Shown in pieces: positions 11,028-22,294 of a DNA stretch of 64,000 nt. The position numbers were made by a program, and so were the translations under genes. The stretch is from Plenodomus lindquistii (lineage: Eukaryota > Ascomycota > Dothideomycetes > Pleosporales > Leptosphaeriaceae), in contig JANUWI010000010.1 of assembly GCA_025504975.1 (NCBI GenBank), positions 1,364,001 through 1,428,000 of the forward strand, read 5' to 3'. How positions within the stretch are numbered: position 1 is the first letter of the stretch; each line of letters begins with the position of its first letter. The notes beneath the pieces were generated by a model. That model was given only the letters and a program-made list of their open reading frames with translations, made no database searches and was not told where the DNA came from.

Positions 11028-12968
11028 TTACGCAGCATGTACTAATTCGGAAAGGTCCTCTTGTGGTGAGGAGTAAGACGGGGGATCTGATGACGAGGAG
11101 GTTGGAGCCTGGCTTTTTCTCTCTGGAATGGCTCGCTTTGGTCTCGATGCTGGATGGAAATACTTAGGCGACTGACGCTCTCCACTTGAGATCTGTGCAA
11201 AGATTGGTTCTGACGTTGAAGGCTCCGGTGAATGCGTCACCTCCGGAACTAGTTTTGGTTGAGCTGCGGCGGCGAACTGCTCCAGCGTTTCACCTCTATG
11301 AAGCGCACTTTCCTGTTTCAGGCGGTATGCAGCCAGCTCTGACTCCAGCACAGGCTTCGGATCGTAATAGGTATACGTAGTTGTGCCCTTCTCACCTAGT
11401 AATCCAGGTGCCTTATATTCAGCCACGCCGTTTTCATATGACTCGTACGTAGAGACAAGGCGCTTTCCACCACCACCTGGGAGATCAACGACGAAGGAGG
11501 GCATCATGAAGCCTGTCAACCGGCCACGCATCCATTTGTCAAGGTCGATAATTTCTTGGAGTGGTGTCCGAAGGTCTTCGATGCCCTGCACCATGTCGCA
11601 TTGATACACGTAATACTGTGTATTTGTCAGTTTTTGTTTCGGCCATAGGTAGAAAGTCTTACAGGTTGGATGTTGATATCAGCCAGTCTCGTCAAGAGCT
11701 TACCAAGAGTGTCACGGTCGTTGTTGACACCGTTCATGAGTACACTCTGATTGCGAACAATGACTCCATGTTCGAAGAGACGCTGCGCTGCCATCTCTGT
11801 GACCCAGGTGATCTCACTGGCGTGATTGATGTGCGTATGGACACAAACTTGCTTGCCTAGTTTCCGACCTTGATTGGAGAGGTCAATCAAGGTATTCATC
11901 CAGTCGTCGCGGGTGTCGAGAAAGCGGCCTGGAGCAACTGAGAGCCCTTTGGTGGCCAGTCGGATTCGGCGCATGTGCGGGATGCTCAAGAGACTTTGAT
12001 GAGTCAGTACTTGAAAGATTCGTACGTCTGATAGGCGTACCGTTCAACAATCTCCCGGAGATGTTGTGGCTCCAGATAGAAGATATCGCCCCCAGAGAGC
12101 ACGATATCTTGTAGCTCCTGAGTCTGCTCGATGTGCTTGAAGATGACTTCCCATCGTCTGCGACTTGGCTTCTGGGGTTTCTTCGCGACGGTATCGGTGC
12201 TCGCACCGACCGCGTAAGACCGTGTACAGAATCGGCAATATACGGGGCAAATGGACGTAGCTAAATGTTGTCAGACCCGCTATGTTGAGGGATGGAGGCA
12301 TGGTGCATTGCGAAACACGTGAGTTTAGCTTACCTAGAAACAATGCTCTTCCAGGATACCGATGGACCAAACCAGGTACGGCTGGACGGAATTAGCAAAG
12401 ACACATTATCAGTGATAGAAAAAGATGCGTACGACTGTCGGCCTGCTCGTTCAACGAATCCAGTTTCATATGCTTATGATCAGGAATCATGCCACTCTTG
12501 AGAGGCAAGAACTGACGACGAATAGGGTCGTCCAGCGGTCTCTCCCAATCCACACGAGCTAAGATATGAGGAGTCAAACGGACGGCCATTGGAGCCAGCT
12601 TGAGGGCGCTTATGGCGTCTACAATGAAATCGTCTCTTGTTTTGATGTGCTCTAGGAGTGGGTTCTTTGAAGGTTCCAACACGTCTGGCAGAGTGGCAGA
12701 CAGGAACTGGTACAGTTTGGCATTGTCTTTGACGGTGTTTTCGATCTTATATTGTCAGCAAGGACGGGGAAAATACTTAAAAAAGCTCAAAACGTACCTG
12801 CCAGCGATGGGAGACGAAGTCTTCGTGGAAGACATCCTTCCACCTTGGGATGTGCGTCCAGTAACGTTCTTGCTGAGCAAAGGTCGACTGTGATCGTCGA
12901 AGTGAAGCCAGTCGAGTTATAGCTGACCGGGAGGTCCTGGCGTGCAGGTTCGCGCCGAACAGAAGCAT
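11028..12968 (-). CDS. lysine 2,3-aminomutase (radical SAM/PLP), probably mitochondrial
   Basis: Six exons on the minus strand (12798-12968, 12433-12745, 12334-12381, 12041-12260, 11663-11993, 11028-11615) sum to 1671 bases, 556 residues. The radical-SAM cluster motif CPVYCRFC (C-x3-C-x2-C) is intact, just after a 48-base exon encoding PVPGLVHRYPGRALFL, which matches the KamA family. Further family blocks are LSGGDIFYL, RLATKGL, HTHINHASEIT and VLMNGVNND. The N-terminus (MLLFGANLHARTSRSAITRL, then ASLRRSQSTFAQQ) is Arg/Ser-rich without acidic residues, typical of a mitochondrial presequence. KamA interconverts L-lysine and L-beta-lysine. The C-terminal 110 residues are Ser/Pro-rich and not part of the bacterial fold. 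A GTAAGC directly overlapping the stop could be one more donor, so the C-terminus is provisional. What a fungus makes from beta-lysine is not shown here. Confidence 0.88.
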
Positions 12969-14194
12969 TGTTGAAGAGCCTTACGTTATTTGAAGAGCAA
13001 AGGTTGCGGTGATGTTCGCACCACGGGGACACAGGGAAGCAGATGGGTGAGCGGCTGGCAGCCCTTTTAACGGCAATTGAATGTCTGTCGTGGTACGAAT
13101 TGATTCTCCACACCGTCCTCGCCAGGACATGATATGTCGCACCTAGGATGGGGCATGATATCACTACCCAGGTTGACTTCTAGTCGAAGCCCAAGCTTGC
13201 ACACACGCTGCTCTTCATTACTACATGTGTGGTGAAATTCTTCGCCCGACTGCGTGATGATTGGACGGCTGTCACTTCCGCAACATTTCTCGGCGGGGGC
13301 ATCGATAGCGGTCTGCATGCTAACGGAGCAATACATTGAGCTTTGATCTCTGAACCATTCTATGAGACTCGGACGGCAATGACTTCCGTAGCGCCTTGCT
13401 TGTATCCGCGGACCCTGCATTGGATTTTGGGAACCACGTGAGTTTCGTGGTGGACAGGAGAGCAGCGACTGTATCAGTGACGCTGTGGCTGCGGGCAACG
13501 TTGGCTCGCTCTATGAGTTATCTGCAGTCACCCCAGGTTACAGCGATGGTCTCCAGCAATTGAAGATGAGGGTTGAATGAATTTGTCAAGCCAGCGGCCG
13601 CGACCCATGGGGCTGGGAGGCGCTAATATCTGTCTTGGGTGCGAAATTCAAAGTTGTCCCACGATACGGAGGTAGTGCGCTGTTACACAGAAATAGTCGG
13701 GAATTCTTCCCACAAGTTGAAATGCCTGAAATCGAGGCCTAGCCCCTGACTCCGCATCGAGCTGTCGTCATTGCTGGTCAGTCTGGCTGGAAAAGGGGAT
13801 TGTAAACGGCGAGGTTAGCATGATTGATCAATATTGCTGGAACGGAACGCGGGCCGCACCGCGCAGTGCAACTAGGTGAGTCTTCTACCCATAGCAAGAG
13901 AAAGCCCAGCCATGTGCGACTGTTGGGCTTGCTTGTCGGAGAGGGGTGTTGGACGGTTGTACAGACTGAGGTTGCGGAGGAGATGGGCGCTCTAGGAGTA
14001 GTGGGCTTTAGGAACACCATATGTGGTAGCTCCGGCGTGGGCTGGCCCGGGCGCCGACGGCATTGCCAAGGCCACCTAGGGAACGACCGTGGTAATCGTG
14101 GTAATGGTGAGTTGTGACAGCCCCTCCAGAGTCCAGAGTTTAGAGACACAGCGTCTGCAGTTCACCACCACCACAACCCTCCCCCACCACAGAC
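12969..14194. other. intergenic, divergent promoter region of lysine aminomutase and GET2
   Basis: About 1.2 kb with short open frames on both strands but no recognisable protein. A GGTAATCGTGGTAATGGT short repeat lies at about 14091-14108. Confidence 0.5.
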
Positions 14195-15255
14195 ATGGCG
14201 GATGCTTCCTCCCCCGCGGCCGACGGCGCGCCTGTGGAGTCGCCTGCGCAGGCCAAGGCGCGTCTGAGGAGAGAACGTCTTGCTGCCAAGAGCGGTGCCT
14301 CACGATTGCAGCAGATCACTGCGTTGCAAGGCGGTCCTCCAAAAAGTCTCAGTGAAGTGGCCAAAGATGTGCCTGGTACGACTGGCCCTTGTTTCCTTTC
14401 GCAGCCGCGGACGCACACTCGCCCTCGATGCCTCTCTTTCCTGTCTGCGAAGCAATGCGTGTAGACTGCATGGCTAACCGTCGCCCAGTCAAACCATCTT
14501 CGCCCTCTCAATTCACTCCTGCTGCCTCTGGAACTGCAACGCCAGACCCCGATGAGGTCGATATATCCCAGCATCATTATGCGCCCGCCTCTCAGCCTCG
14601 TCTTCCATCGCCGTTTGCTTTTGATGGCGGCGCAGGCGGTCCTTTTGGCGCTGGCCCCGCCTCAGACCCGTCTGCTCAAGACCCCATGATGGCCATGCTC
14701 CAGCAGATGATGGGAGGTGGCGGTGCCGGCATGCCTGGTATACCTGGTGCTCCTGGAGCAGCACCTGGAGGTCTCCCACCCGGCCTGGCGGACATGTTCT
14801 CTGCAATGCAAGGAGGTGGTGCTACCAACGAACCCTCTCCGGATCAGTCCTCTGCCTGGTTGTGGCGCCTTGTACACTCCATATTCTCGCTCGGCCTTGC
14901 CATCTACATTGTCTTGCAAACTCCATTCACTGGATCTAAAATGTCCCGCGACAACGTCCTCGATGACGACTGGGCTGTCCAGCCAAGTTCAGCGCAGAGC
15001 TTTGCTCATTTCTTCTATCTATTTGCAACCTTCGAGGTCGTGTTGCAGTCGTCACGCTACTTCATCGAAAGAGGCCAACTCCAGGGCAGTGGTTTGTTGA
15101 GTACAGTCGCTGGCATATTGCCGGCGCCGTACTCCGGCTACGTCAAAACCATTGGACGATACAGCGTCATATATAGCACTGTTGTGAGTGACGCTATGGT
15201 GGTTGTCTTCGTTCTCGGTGCTTCGAGCTGGTGGCATGGTGCGGCTGTGGCATGA
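14195..15255 (+). CDS. GET2: GET complex subunit Get2
   Basis: Two exons, 14195-14375 and 14489-15255, joined by a 113-base intron with a GGCTAACC branch site, give 315 residues. Near the N-terminus lies the basic helix KARLRRERLAAKSGASRL that in Get2 recruits Get3. A Met/Gly/Pro-rich disordered linker (DPMMAMLQQMMGGGG...) follows. Three C-terminal hydrophobic segments are seen: WRLVHSIFSLGLAIYIVLQ, FAHFFYLFATFEVVL, and VIYSTVVSDAMVVVFVLGAS. Get2 with Get1 forms the ER receptor that inserts tail-anchored proteins delivered by Get3. The order of basic motif, linker and three membrane helices is diagnostic; sequence of the linker is lineage-specific. Confidence 0.85.
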
Positions 15256-16551
15256 CTCGCGGAGACAACCAAGGGCCTAGGAGTCAGAATGCATTCATCC
15301 ATATGACCTATGACCAAGCTTCGTGTACCCCGATGATCTTCACTCATCCACCCACTCTCCTGATATGCGAGGTACGACTTAGATGCCGGACACAAACGTG
15401 GAGTTTGGAACTATGCATATGCACATCATTGCCTCGTGTCGGCACACAGCAGACACTGATGACCAACAATCTTGTTCAGCAATACTCAAGGATCGCAAAT
15501 CCTGCAGGATGCCATGCATACATGCCGCAAGACTCTAGTTGTCAAACATTACGCTATTCGACACTCATCCAACAAATTCCACAGGTAAGGATTCGGATTA
15601 CCCAACAATCAAGCTTTTGCAGATCGACTGCACGTCACCATGCTTTACGTTGCATTGATGCAGCAGCTGCAATGCCACCGCAAACATACAGCTCTGATGA
15701 TGTTGCTGTGATTTTTGACAACCCCTCGTTGCAATCACGACTTCTTCTGCATCGGCCGTTACACGTCGGGCAAAGGCCTGTTTGTTGAGCAGCTGGCAAC
15801 CGCTCTGAGGCTGCTGAAATGGATCCGCTACAAGGATCTTTATAGGGTTTCGGAACTACACTTCCTTGATCTAGATGCGTTTATCGTGTAAGCCTTGGAT
15901 GGATGTGGGGCGTGGCCGTACTCCTCCCGCTTCGTGTGACTTTCTTTCCCCAATGGTCTGATTTCCATGCAACTAGGCGGGTGACTGTAGTACGTGTCGC
16001 ATAATCCCGACTCCCAGTTTTCATTGCACACGACACTTCGACTCGTATCCACTCGTATTGTTCAGGGGCAAAATCTTGTACATATGGTATTCACTGGAGC
16101 ACGCGATCGATGAGGAGGGACTAGAATACCGGGAGCAAGAACTGATCCACCTGTTTCATATTGTTTATTTCGAACCTGCAAGCCGGCAAGATGCTCTTCC
16201 ATATCAACAAAAGTAATACAGGTGTTTAGGGATAGTAGAATTTGGTTCCAAGTATAGAGTACGCTGTGCTAGTGTCCAGAGTCTAAAGCAAAGCCACCAA
16301 CTTGTCAATGCAGTTTTTGACTGGCGAATTCTACGTCTATAGTGACAAGAGGTGACAAGAGGGTGAAATTTAATAGAGACTCGAATCTAATGCTGTACTC
16401 GTTTCTGATGTAGGCTTCTCGTTGACAAGGTTTCTGAGGTTGTGTTATCGATATGAAAACATGCCAAGCCGCCGTCGCGCTAAGCATCTCGAAATCTCGC
16501 GACGCATTGCAGCTCCGCAACGTCAATCTGCAACTTCAGATTATAGCAGCC
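15256..16551. other. mostly intergenic; contains a possible orphan two-exon frame
   Basis: No recognised gene. On the plus strand an open frame (15739-15888) can be spliced at a GTAAGC donor to a second open frame (16066-16216) with a TTCAG acceptor; see the separate entry. The remainder is unremarkable. Confidence 0.4.
15739..16216 (+). CDS. possible unannotated or decayed two-exon coding remnant
   Basis: Speculative. The frame 15739-15888 (DFFCIGRYTSGKGLFVEQLA, continuing to LDLDAFIV) and the frame 16066-16216 (GKILYIWYSLEHAIDEEG, continuing to LPYQQK and stop) join in phase across GTAAGC...TTCAG, with an intron of 177 bases. No ATG start in frame is seen; just upstream a different frame (MPPQTYSSDDVAVIFDNPSL, from 15672) is open, so a frameshift or an unseen intron would be needed. 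The YTSG..L..EQ pattern faintly recalls the N-terminus of fungal APH/AIM9-like kinase-fold proteins, without the kinase core. It may be a gene fragment or chance. Confidence 0.2.
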
Positions 16552-17540
16552 ATGGTCCACATAATAAAGCGCGCGCGCAAACTACAATCAGTGTGTCCCT
16601 TCTGCCCACTGTACAGCCATATCGTTGGACACCACTGACGCCCATTGCAGCAGGTATGGACATTTCGCCGCACAACACCTCCGAGACCGCCGCACATCGA
16701 CTTGCTGTAGGATGACGTTTTGGGAGAGGAATCGATGTGAGTTCTAATGAGCTGTGCTGACAACTCGGGCGAGTAGTTGTTATGGATAAGACATGGGCCA
16801 GGGGCTATGATACTGCCCAAAGAGGTGTCGAAGATTAGCATGGAGTTCAACACCAAGATATATGGCGGACATCGGGGGGCAAGGTACGTCTACCTACTGC
16901 CCGTACACGAGATCCTCGCGCGGATCCAGTGCATACACAAGGCTGTGAAAACCACTATACACCCTCGCAATTCGCCCAATCGCATGCCCATCCATCTCAC
17001 TTCAAATCTACCTACATCCCACTGCAGTACAAAGAACCACACACTAACCGTCCACCCAGGAAGTTTTGGCGCGAAATGCTCCCCAAAATAAAATACCGTA
17101 ACCCCGCCGTCCCTATCGAAATCAACCGGCACACCGACCCCGCCGGCCCCTCCCTCCTCCACATCTTCACCCACACAAAAACCCAGCCCACAACCTCCAC
17201 AACCTCTTCCCCCATCGCCCAACAACCCTCTTCCTCGCCCCCCTCCACCACTCCAAATCCCCGCAACACAATGGTGCCCGACACCACACCGCCAACCTAC
17301 ACGCTGAATATCAAGGACCAGCAGGAAGGCGAGATTCTGGAAGCGCTGCTGAAGACGGTGCCGGGGATACAGGAGGTTACGCCGTTGGAGGAGGAGTTGG
17401 AGAAGATGAGGGAGTTGAAGGAGCAGGAAGAACGGAGTGAGAAGGATAGGGTGCTTATGCGGGAGACGCTGATGAAGGAGAGGAGGGAGCAGGAGTTGTT
17501 GAAGCTGGCAAGGGGAGAGGGCGGTGAGGCTACCATGTAG
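16552..17540 (+). CDS. mitochondrial large ribosomal subunit protein mL61 (MRP49)
   Basis: Three exons, 16552-16590 (13 codons), 16777-16883 and 17060-17540, give 208 residues. The join of MVHIIKRARKLQS to LLWIRHGPGAMILPKEVSKI and on to GARKFWREMLPKIKYRNPAV reproduces the L51/S25/CI-B8 thioredoxin-like domain of fungal MRP49. The first donor is GTGTGT, weaker than usual, but the frame upstream of TTG at 16777 is closed by a TAG inside the acceptor, so a spliced start is required. After residue about 75 comes a Thr/Ser/Pro-rich linker and then a charged coiled-coil tail (LEEELEKMRELKEQEERSEK), longer than in yeast. It acts in the mitochondrial ribosome. Confidence 0.85.
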
Positions 17541-18210
17541 ATGGGCGTATCGAGGAACATAACAGGTAGGGAGGGATGAATGAGCATGTACGATTATGCA
17601 CAAGAGTGGGGATAGGAGTGCTATGAAGTGTATGTTGTACAAAACGACAGTGACGAGCAAAATCATCTTTCAAACAGTCCCTCCTCAGACGTATTATGAG
17701 AATGGTTACTATACTCTCTAAGTTCATGTATGATTTTCACTGAACCCGAGTACTCGCACACAACATGTCTGCAGGAACAGCATTAAAATGAACATGAGAT
17801 GATTAGGACGTTGTACAACAAACTTCTTGATGCATTCATTCACACCAACACCATGTCAGTAACTTTGTCGAGGCATCGAGCATAATGTCACTTCACAATA
17901 CCACACAACAAACCCTCCATTCCATCTGCCAACGCCCCACGCTTCACTCCCCCAAACCCCTCGTTTGTACCCTAATCACAGCACGACTCACAAGTCTCCC
18001 TCAACCCCATCTAACCCATTCACTCACCACCCATTGACCCTTCCAAATCACTCAAACCAACCTCACACCTCCATCGTAAGCAATCCTCTCTCACAAACCT
18101 CCTCCTCCTCCTTCCTTTCTTCCTCGCAAAAGTCCGACACACACTATTCTACTCCACGCATCTCCCCACCACACACACACACACACACCCCTTCACTACA
18201 AATCCACCTC
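17541..18210. other. intergenic and leader of the disordered proline-rich gene
   Basis: No gene seen. An AC dinucleotide run lies at about 18170-18188. Confidence 0.5.
18170..18188. repeat. AC microsatellite
   Basis: About nine AC units shortly upstream of the ATG at 18211. Confidence 0.85.
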
Positions 18211-20094
18211 ATGCCCCCACCACCCAGCAACGAAGAATACCGCACACAAGTCCAAACACGCATCCAAGGTCTTCTCTCCGGCCAGCGACCCCGCAATCCA
18301 CAGCTCGGTGGGTTGAGCACGGGGCGCTTGGTGTTGGAGGGTGTTGTGGAGGAGATTAGGATTTATAGACTTAGGAAGGAGATGGATGTTCAGAGGGAGA
18401 GGGAACGTGATGGGCGAAGAAGGAAGGGTGGGGGTAGGGAGCATGGGCATGGGCATGATCGTCGTGGTGAGAAAGAGGGGAGGAGACATGGAGAAAGAAG
18501 TACTCGGGGGCGACAACACGGCGGTGATCTAGATGGCGTTATTACGGAGGGAGCGGCGGATGCGAATCTCGTGGCTATGATGAGTGGAGCTGCAAGACCA
18601 GGTGGTAGATCTCCCACTCCAACAGGAGTATCTCGTCACTCCAAGCATCCTCATACCAATTCTTCACCACAACAATCCCACTCCCATCCCCAACCCGATA
18701 CCTCACGCACCCTCCCTCTCCCATCGACGCTCCGCACCCACCCTCCCAGACCACCAACGCCTCATCGTCCCCGCGGCCCAGATGGTACACCGTTTGGCGA
18801 ATTGCCGAAGAAGGAAAAAGTTACGGGATTTGGAGCGCATTTCCTGAACACGTATAAACATATCAAGGCTGAACATGAAGCTGGGCATCGTGATAGGGGT
18901 GCGTTGGAGAAGACTGTTGATATGATGAGGGGAAAGGGGAAAACTGCCGAGTCGAAAGGTGAAAGGAGTGGGAAGGATGGAAGACGCAAGCATCGTGGCG
19001 AGCAGGAGCAGGGCCATGTGACTCGACCGCAGTATCACAATGAGGGTTCTTACCACCCATCGAAATCGCATAGTCGAAGAGGTCCAGACATTCAAAGCTC
19101 ATCTCAACACTCGGGACACCAGGCTCAACAACTCACCGCACCAATCTCGCAACCACAACCACAGTCCCTTACTCCCTTATCACACAGAAAACCCCTCCCA
19201 GGCCCACCAGCAACTCCGTACCCCAATGCATCATTACAACACCCTGTACCACATCAGCAGACCCAGCAAGAACACTACACACCCGCCGACCACGAATTCT
19301 CCTACGGCCCACCAACAGCCCAAGGACCGCGCATACACCAGCAATTCCCCCCCGACGCGACTAGGTTTATAGAAGGACGGGGTGGGGGTGAGGCGGCGGA
19401 ATACTACCACCCGCCTCCTGTCGATCCATTAGTTCCTGAAGGTCCTGGCATGAGTGATGAGCGTGAACAAAGCGGCAATACTTTAGCACGAGGGATTGAG
19501 AGACTAGATATGCATGATGTCAGGGGAGAGCATACACCACAACCGCAACCACAGCCACAACCGCGTTCAGAAAAGACCATCACTCCTCCTCCTCTTCCTC
19601 CTCCTCCTCCTCCGCTGCCGACACCTCACATGCTTTCGCCATCACACTCCATACCACCTCCTCCACCACCACCACCCCCTCCCCCCTCTCACCCCACATC
19701 TCCCACCCCCTCCACCCCACACTCCCTCCTCTCCGCCATCCAACACGGCACCACACTCCGCCCTGTCCCCCCATCAGCCATGCACGACAGCAGCGCCGCA
19801 CTCGGCGGACACGTCATATATGGAGACTCGCCGCATAGCCATGGTGTTGAGGAAAGGGAAGCAGCGCAGGAAGGAGATTGGGCGGATGTGGATGATTGGG
19901 GGAGTGAGATTGGGGGGCCTGGGAGGGAGTTTAGGGAGAGGGTTGCTAGGGGGTTGGTGAGAGGATGGGGGAGGGGAGGTGGGAATAGGATGGGAGATGG
20001 TGATGGTGATGGGGGAGAGGTGTTTGGGGGGTTGGCGGCGGAGGTTGCGAGGCCGGGGTGGGGGTTTGATGGGATTGGACAAGGTAGGGAATGA
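18211..20094 (+). CDS. disordered, proline- and histidine-rich hypothetical protein
   Basis: Single open frame of 627 residues from ATG 18211; the frame is open further upstream to 17965 but that part is low-complexity and contains the AC microsatellite, so the later start is preferred. The first 50 residues (EEYRTQVQTRIQGLLSGQ, LVLEGVVEEIRIYRL) look helical and folded. Then come a basic Arg/Gly/His stretch (GREHGHGHDRRGEKEGRRHG), a short folded-looking block (FGAHFLNTYKHIKAEHEAGH), long Gln/Pro/His regions, and a polyproline tract at about 19580-19720 that could bind SH3, WW or profilin-type partners. No domain is recognised. The C-terminus is Gly/Trp-rich with DWADVDDWGSEIGG. Confidence 0.6.
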   Translation: MPPPPSNEEYRTQVQTRIQGLLSGQRPRNPQLGGLSTGRLVLEGVVEEIRIYRLRKEMDVQRERERDGRRRKGGGREHGHGHDRRGEKEGRRHGERSTRGRQHGGDLDGVITEGAADANLVAMMSGAARPGGRSPTPTGVSRHSKHPHTNSSPQQSHSHPQPDTSRTLPLPSTLRTHPPRPPTPHRPRGPDGTPFGELPKKEKVTGFGAHFLNTYKHIKAEHEAGHRDRGALEKTVDMMRGKGKTAESKGERSGKDGRRKHRGEQEQGHVTRPQYHNEGSYHPSKSHSRRGPDIQSSSQHSGHQAQQLTAPISQPQPQSLTPLSHRKPLPGPPATPYPNASLQHPVPHQQTQQEHYTPADHEFSYGPPTAQGPRIHQQFPPDATRFIEGRGGGEAAEYYHPPPVDPLVPEGPGMSDEREQSGNTLARGIERLDMHDVRGEHTPQPQPQPQPRSEKTITPPPLPPPPPPLPTPHMLSPSHSIPPPPPPPPPPPSHPTSPTPSTPHSLLSAIQHGTTLRPVPPSAMHDSSAALGGHVIYGDSPHSHGVEEREAAQEGDWADVDDWGSEIGGPGREFRERVARGLVRGWGRGGGNRMGDGDGDGGEVFGGLAAEVARPGWGFDGIGQGRE

Positions 20095-20793
20095 TGAGGG
20101 GAGGTGATGAGGGTGTTTGTGATGGAAGGTATGGCTTGTTTGTTCTTGAATTTGGCGTCTGATTCGCCCTTGAATCAAGTACCGAGTAAGTTGAAGGCCG
20201 CTATACGCGTGGGTGTAACGGGCGATATTTCTCGTTGGCGGTTACTTGATAACAGATAACTAAGAGCACTGTTTACCTTGGTTGTAACATCAAGCCACCT
20301 GCATCACCTACAAGGCTGCAACTTGAATGTCAACACGCAGACAGCCAGTCAGTGAACAGATGGCCTTAGCGCCCGGCGTGTGGGTGGCCCATGCTTCTAT
20401 AATTTGGCGGCAGACCTCACCCTCGTCGGTGCCCCACAGTGTCGTATTGCTATTAACCCGCCCATCCCTATTCCGTATTGATTCTCACTTTCCATCTCAT
20501 AACTGCTGTGTGCTTACATACAGTGGTCTGTTGTCGCAACACCAAACACGTGTTCGCTGCTTGCTTCTTCCGCTCCTTGAAGATTGACTGGCTGCCTCTG
20601 ACGAGCTGCATCCGGCTTTGGTCTCTCTCTTCCCCACATTTGCCCAGCTAGACCCTGTTTTGCATCATCCGCCAGAGAAGCGCCCAGAACAACCACCGTA
20701 GCCTTACCGTTGCCGTCCATCACCACTATCACCACTATCACCACTACCACCACTACCACCACTACCACCACCACCACTCGCCGCATACACACA
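20095..20793. other. intergenic, leader of ER membrane protein gene
   Basis: No gene seen. A CAC/ACC trinucleotide-rich run at about 20718-20777 directly precedes the ATG at 20794. Confidence 0.5.
20718..20777. repeat. ACC/ATC trinucleotide-rich tract in leader
   Basis: Imperfect repeats of ATCACC and ACCACC over about 60 bases, ending some 17 bases before the start codon of the downstream gene. Confidence 0.8.
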
Positions 20794-21718
20794 ATGCGCT
20801 TCTCTTCGCCCCTTCTGCTGGCGCTCCCGGCCCTCGCTGCCGCCGAGCAAGCCCAAGTCCCTCTCCTCGACAAAATCAAGGGCTTCTTCAACCAGGCAAC
20901 CGCTGCCGTGTCGTCTGCCATTCCCAGCGCGGCCTCAGCGCCTGTCGAGGCGGCCACCAACAGCGCGACGGCCAAAGTAGCAGACGCAATCCAGTACCCG
21001 CTGACCCTCGAAAACTGGAAGGAGACTTTGACAGTCGATCCCACGGCCAGCCCGCCCACGACACAAGACTGGCTCGTCTTCACCACGGGCGGAAACACGA
21101 CGTGCTTTGGACTGTGTGGCAATGCGACCAAGGCGTGGAACGTACGTTCATCCCCCCTTACAATCTTCAACAGCCTCTCGCAAGACATATAATAACCACA
21201 CTCCAGGCCTCCCTCCCCTTCCTCGCCGCCGCCCCCAACGCCCCCAAATTCGCATACCTAGACTGCGAATCCGAGCCCCTCCTCTGCAACGCTTGGTCCG
21301 TCGGCGCCCCCGCCCTGTACCTATTCAGCATTCCCAAGCCTCTCGCCGACCAATCCGCGCCCGTCCCCCTCGTCCGCTATAAACCCTTGAACCGCACGTC
21401 CACCACTGTTGAAACCATCAAGTCGCTCATCATCGACCGCGAAATCGAGCAAGTCCCCCCGTACGAGGGCATCTTCCACCCTTTCAACGGCGCGCTGCAA
21501 AAGTACCAACTCGCAGTCCCCTACGCATACGTCACATGGGGTTTCAGCAAGATGCCCAGCTGGATGCCCATGATTATCATTTCTTTCGTGAGCAGGAGCT
21601 TCATGTAAGTTGACATGGCTATGCTGAACATGGGAAAAACACTAATTGGTTTTACAGGAGCAAGCGCATGGGACCTACTCCTGCCCCTGCCCCTGCCGCA
21701 GGCGCGCGACGACAGTAG
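20794..21718 (+). CDS. ER membrane protein with luminal thioredoxin-like region
   Basis: Three exons, 20794-21141, 21207-21604 and 21658-21718, sum to 807 bases, 268 residues. An N-terminal signal peptide (MRFSSPLLLALPALAAAEQA) is followed by an Ala-rich amphipathic segment and a domain with WLVFTTGGNTTCFGLCGNAT, FAYLDCESEPLLCNAW and VGAPALYLF, whose layout (strand, CxxxC pair, acid-Cys strand, cis-Pro-like APALYLF) resembles a thioredoxin fold. A single hydrophobic segment near the C-terminus (WMPMIIISFVSRSFM) precedes a short KR-containing, Ala/Pro-rich cytosolic tail. This fits a conserved fungal ER-membrane protein of unknown role. The thioredoxin relation is inferred from pattern only. 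Confidence 0.65.
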
Positions 21719-22294
21719 AGCAACATGTACATTGGTCAGATGGTTTGCACCATTGGGCAACCAACGTGTACATTGTAACAGCAGCGCTATTCCTTCCCTC
21801 TTCCTCGAGAACAGCGCGATGGTGCTGGATTGATGGTAGCTCGACATACATATATATGTACTACTCTTTGATTTTGAATCGAAATCTAGGCGTGCTGGCG
21901 AAGGTGGATAACTTGTCAATTGCTTGTAGAGTATGGAGGAACCAGATGGAATGAGTTTAGGAGATTGTTTTGCTGTGGATGAAAGTGAATTGAATGTTTG
22001 AAATACCTGTCTTGACGCTATATGATATCGCATACTCCTGGTCTTTGATTTGAATCGTTTAAATTGGTGGGCGGATTATCCGTTACTCAGGGCCATGCCT
22101 AGATAGCAATGCTTAATTACAATAGTAATCCCAGATCAACCAACCCTCCTGACCGCTGATTGGCCCCCCTCACTAGCGCGCCACTAACACCCTACTCACT
22201 CGTCTCAGCAACAATTCCCCAATCCGCCTTTTTCCCATACCAAAACCCCCAAACTGACGCCTGATCTCGAGTCAAAAGAGGCTGCTAGTGGAAC
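21719..22294. other. intergenic
   Basis: No gene seen; AT-rich in 21830-22130, consistent with 3' UTR and promoter. Confidence 0.5.

Noticed and set aside
13067..14149. Minus-strand frames between lysine aminomutase and GET2
   Set aside because: No start context, no splice joins that extend them, no recognisable motif.
18170..20178. CRISPR or satellite array suggested by repeated motifs
   Set aside because: Repeats are simple-sequence and codon-driven (CCT, CAC, GGA), without unit-spacer structure; the DNA is eukaryotic.
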